DNA of 64,000 bases, from positions 79,305-143,304 of the forward strand of contig NZ_RBZO01000005.1 in the NCBI RefSeq assembly GCF_003628445.1, read 5' to 3'. Each line of letters begins with the position of its first letter. Positions within the stretch are counted from its first letter, which is position 1. This DNA is from Oceanobacillus bengalensis (GTDB lineage: Bacteria; Bacillota; Bacilli; Bacillales; Amphibacillaceae). Below are positions 63,896-64,000 of this stretch, one piece after another. Under the pieces are notes generated by a model, which was not told where the DNA came from, searched no databases, and was given only the letters and a program-made list of their open reading frames with translations. The position numbers and the translations under genes are program-made.

Positions 63896-64000
63896 ATCAT
63901 GAACGAAACTAGCCCCTTAATCGTAATATCGTAGATTAATTTGGTAATACTGCATTACAAAACCCAAATACCAAATCAGAGCTATAATACGAAAGGAGCT

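Larger units (their letters stand above)
63658..64000. other. Upstream region of sdaAB with repeat, to the window edge
   Basis: It contains the sdaAB promoter (TATAAT at 63704-63709) with an inverted repeat (63722-63743), the family II repeat (63795-63895) and, near the edge, an inverted repeat ATTTGGTA/TACCAAAT (63939-63946 with 63969-63976). The next gene in B. subtilis is fakA, but no FakA C-terminus is readable before base 64000. Confidence 0.65.

Noticed and set aside
63896..64000. Possible C-terminus of fakA at the right edge
   Set aside because: No frame shows FakA-like sequence; the bases look intergenic.
1..64000. CRISPR array, prophage, integrative element, toxin-antitoxin or defence system
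   Set aside because: No regularly spaced repeats, transposase, integrase other than XerC, or defence-type proteins were seen; synteny with B. subtilis is nearly continuous.

Overview
The window is a low-GC chromosomal segment of a motile, Gram-positive, spore-former-type bacterium of the family Bacillaceae. Gene order follows the Bacillus subtilis fakA-to-uppS interval almost gene for gene. AT richness, protein sequence and dispersed intergenic repeats suggest an Oceanobacillus/Virgibacillus-like genus; this genus call is inference. Every gene but one (54834-55061) is on the minus strand, so transcription runs from high to low coordinates. I see no tRNA, rRNA, CRISPR array, prophage, transposase or defence locus.

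Layout in transcription order: (i) sdaAB-sdaAA-recG (63657-60045), serine dehydratase and a fork-remodelling helicase. (ii) fapR-plsX-fabD-fabG-acpP (59737-56177), the FapR-controlled fatty-acid/phospholipid start genes with a recognisable FapR operator, then rnc. (iii) smc-ftsY and ylxM-ffh, chromosome condensation and the SRP pathway, with a DUF1128 gene inserted on the plus strand between rnc and smc. (iv) rpsP-khpA, ylqD-rimM-trmD, rplS (with an L19-type leader), lepB-rbgA: translation and ribosome assembly plus signal peptidase. (v) rnhB-ylqG-ylqH, behind a strong sigma-D-like promoter. (vi) sucCD, dprA, topA. (vii) xerC-clpQ-clpY-codY. (viii) the fla/che operon from flgB (30822) to swrB (4443): rod, MS ring, export apparatus, hook, C ring, flhF/flhG, chemotaxis genes and sigD. 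(ix) rpsB-tsf-pyrH-frr and uppS (cut by the left edge).

Most notable: ylqG and ylqH look like a FliK-like protein and a detached FlhB C-terminal domain. They are co-transcribed with rnhB and preceded by TAAA-N15-GTCGATAT, a close match to the sigma-D consensus. This suggests a second, small export-switch module outside the fla/che operon. cheA is absent between cheB and cheW, where B. subtilis has it, and trmFO is absent between topA and xerC. FliK is greatly enlarged by internal repeats. swrD has a perfect Shine-Dalgarno sequence separated from its start by a hairpin. Two families of stem-loop-rich dispersed repeats occupy several intergenic gaps. Otherwise the region is conserved housekeeping and flagellar sequence.
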